From: Dokdonia sp. Hel_I_53
GTDB lineage: Bacteria; Bacteroidota; Bacteroidia; Flavobacteriales; Flavobacteriaceae
Length of the DNA stretch: 64,000 nucleotides
Assembly (NCBI RefSeq): GCF_007827465.1
Contig: NZ_VISL01000001.1
Location: forward strand, 1,569,001-1,633,000
Reading direction: 5' to 3'
In this document: positions 63,143 to 64,000 of the stretch, piece after piece
How positions within the stretch are numbered: the stretch's first letter is position 1
Layout of the letters: every line of letters begins with the position of its first letter
Position numbers and translations under genes: made by a program
The notes under the pieces: model-generated
What the model was told of the DNA's origin: nothing
Database searches by the model: none
The model's input: the letters and a program-made list of their open reading frames with translations, nothing else

Positions 63143-64000
63143 TGAAATATGTAAGCTACATAATAGTTTTTTTAATATACTCTTGTTCTGGCATAGAGGA
63201 TGTAAATGATGATGGATATACTCCTATGCCTAATCCTAAGCTTGTATTTCAAATACCATCTAATTTCCCAGAAATCACCTATGATTTAACTCAAAACCCT
63301 CCTACAGAAAAAGGATTTGATTTAGGAAAGAAATTGTTTTATGATGGTAAACTGGCCTCAGATGGTGTCGTTTCCTGTGGCTTTTGTCATATCCAAGAGT
63401 TTGCTTTTACACACCATACTCATATTACAAGTCATGGTGTGGATGGCCAAATAGGGGAGCGTAACGCTCAACCTTTGCACAACCTTGCATTTATGGAAGA
63501 TTTTACTTGGGATGGCGCTGCCAATTTTTTAGATTCACAATTTATCATTCCTATTACAGCCCAAGAAGAGATGAATGAGACCATCTCAAATATTATAATA
63601 AAATTGGAATCAGACGAAAACTATCCTCGTCTATTTGCAGATGCCTTTGGAGATGATGAGGTTACTACAGAACGTATTTTTAAAGCCCTTTCTCAATTTA
63701 TAGTTATGATGGCAAGCGCTAACTCAAAGTTTGATAAATGGCAACGTGAAGAGTCCGTTATGCTTACTGCAGATGAGGATGCTGGAAGAGTACTCTTTGA
63801 CTCAAAATGTGCTTCTTGTCATGCTGGTACTCTCCAGACAGATCAAAGTTATCGCAATAATGGCCTCCCGCTTGATCCAGAATTTCAAGATTATGGCCGC
63901 GAGCGAGTAACTGGACTTCCCGAAGACCGTCAGAAATTTAAAGTCCCTAGTTTACGCAATGTAGAAATGACATTCCCTTATATGCATGATGGTAGATTTA
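63142..64000 (+). CDS. MbnH/cytochrome c peroxidase-type di-heme protein, 3' end outside window
   Basis: 286 codons are present, truncated by the window end. Lipobox IYSC (Cys15). Two c-type heme sites: CGFCH (79-83) and CASCH (223-227), with conserved FDLGKKLFYDGKLASDGVVSCGFCH, the NAQPLHNLAF and WDGAANFLDSQFIIPI segments, and KFKVPSLRNVEMTFPYMHDGRF at the end. This is the bacterial di-heme cytochrome c peroxidase/MauG superfamily; adjacency to MbnP points to the MbnH branch. The ATG overlaps the stop of mbnP (TAATG). Heme-axial ligands beyond the second CxxCH lie partly outside the window. Confidence 0.9.
   Translation, partial: MKYVSYIIVFLIYSCSGIEDVNDDGYTPMPNPKLVFQIPSNFPEITYDLTQNPPTEKGFDLGKKLFYDGKLASDGVVSCGFCHIQEFAFTHHTHITSHGVDGQIGERNAQPLHNLAFMEDFTWDGAANFLDSQFIIPITAQEEMNETISNIIIKLESDENYPRLFADAFGDDEVTTERIFKALSQFIVMMASANSKFDKWQREESVMLTADEDAGRVLFDSKCASCHAGTLQTDQSYRNNGLPLDPEFQDYGRERVTGLPEDRQKFKVPSLRNVEMTFPYMHDGRF

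Noticed and set aside
1..64000. CRISPR arrays, rRNA genes or insertion sequences
   Set aside because: No regularly spaced direct repeats, rRNA stretches or transposase-like proteins were seen anywhere in the window.

Overview
The window comes from a low-GC marine member of the Bacteroidota, almost certainly family Flavobacteriaceae (Dokdonia-like by general character; the genus is inference). Several things point there: C-terminal type IX secretion (T9SS) sorting domains, a lipoprotein plus TonB-dependent receptor pair, a GT117/DUF2723 membrane protein, a three-subunit menaquinone-type succinate dehydrogenase, and Bacteroidota-type promoters (TTG, 19-20 bp, TAnnTTTG) in front of tRNA-Gln and sdhCAB. 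Start codons are rarely preceded by a Shine-Dalgarno sequence, so several starts are chosen from promoter position and family conservation.

Layout. 1-6.6 kb is an accessory region. It holds the 3' part of a large RHS/YD-repeat protein whose N-terminal domain is interrupted by two tandem surface modules, a small MORN-type lipoprotein overlapping it, a beheaded XRE regulator and about 0.9 kb of decayed DNA with a relic of the same module; it ends at tRNA-Gln. 6.9-21 kb is mostly housekeeping and envelope functions: GT117, TerC, polysaccharide deacetylase, a redox-dead thioredoxin, metallophosphoesterase, manA, ABC ATPase, GreA-like factor, FAD oxidoreductase and two GT2 glycosyltransferases. 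19.8-28 kb holds a radical-SAM DNA-repair-type protein and its TIGR03915 partner, separated by a PepSY protein, an RluB-like protein and a lipid-linked sugar-transfer operon (GT2, LAB_N, GT-C). 28-34.5 kb: tadA, dxs, a secreted M36 protease and dgt. 34.7-39.3 kb: surface lipoprotein and TonB receptor, then a YwqK-like protein. 39.7-43.3 kb: PiT phosphate transporter, a broken chromate transporter and a 50-residue membrane protein. 43.5-47 kb: sdhCAB. 47-58 kb: CDF metal exporter, secreted beta-propeller protein, pepP, lysC with a divergent ACT-like protein, brnQ, alpha/beta hydrolase, a small CxxC protein and thiL. 58.3-64 kb is one tightly overlapping operon of surface proteins: two paralogous choice-of-anchor-B proteins, a repeat lipoprotein, an MbnP-type copper protein and an MbnH-type di-heme peroxidase cut by the window end.

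The most unusual signal is a dispersed perfect palindrome with core GCTTTCGCGAAAGC. It occurs 16 times (plus 7 imperfect copies), from 7.7 kb to 61 kb, both between genes and inside reading frames. In coding copies it is read in all three possible frames, giving the short peptides TLSRKR, RFRES or AFAKA in unrelated proteins. None of the feature classes explains it. It behaves either as a very short palindromic element tolerated inside genes, or as a selected genome-wide binding or modification site.
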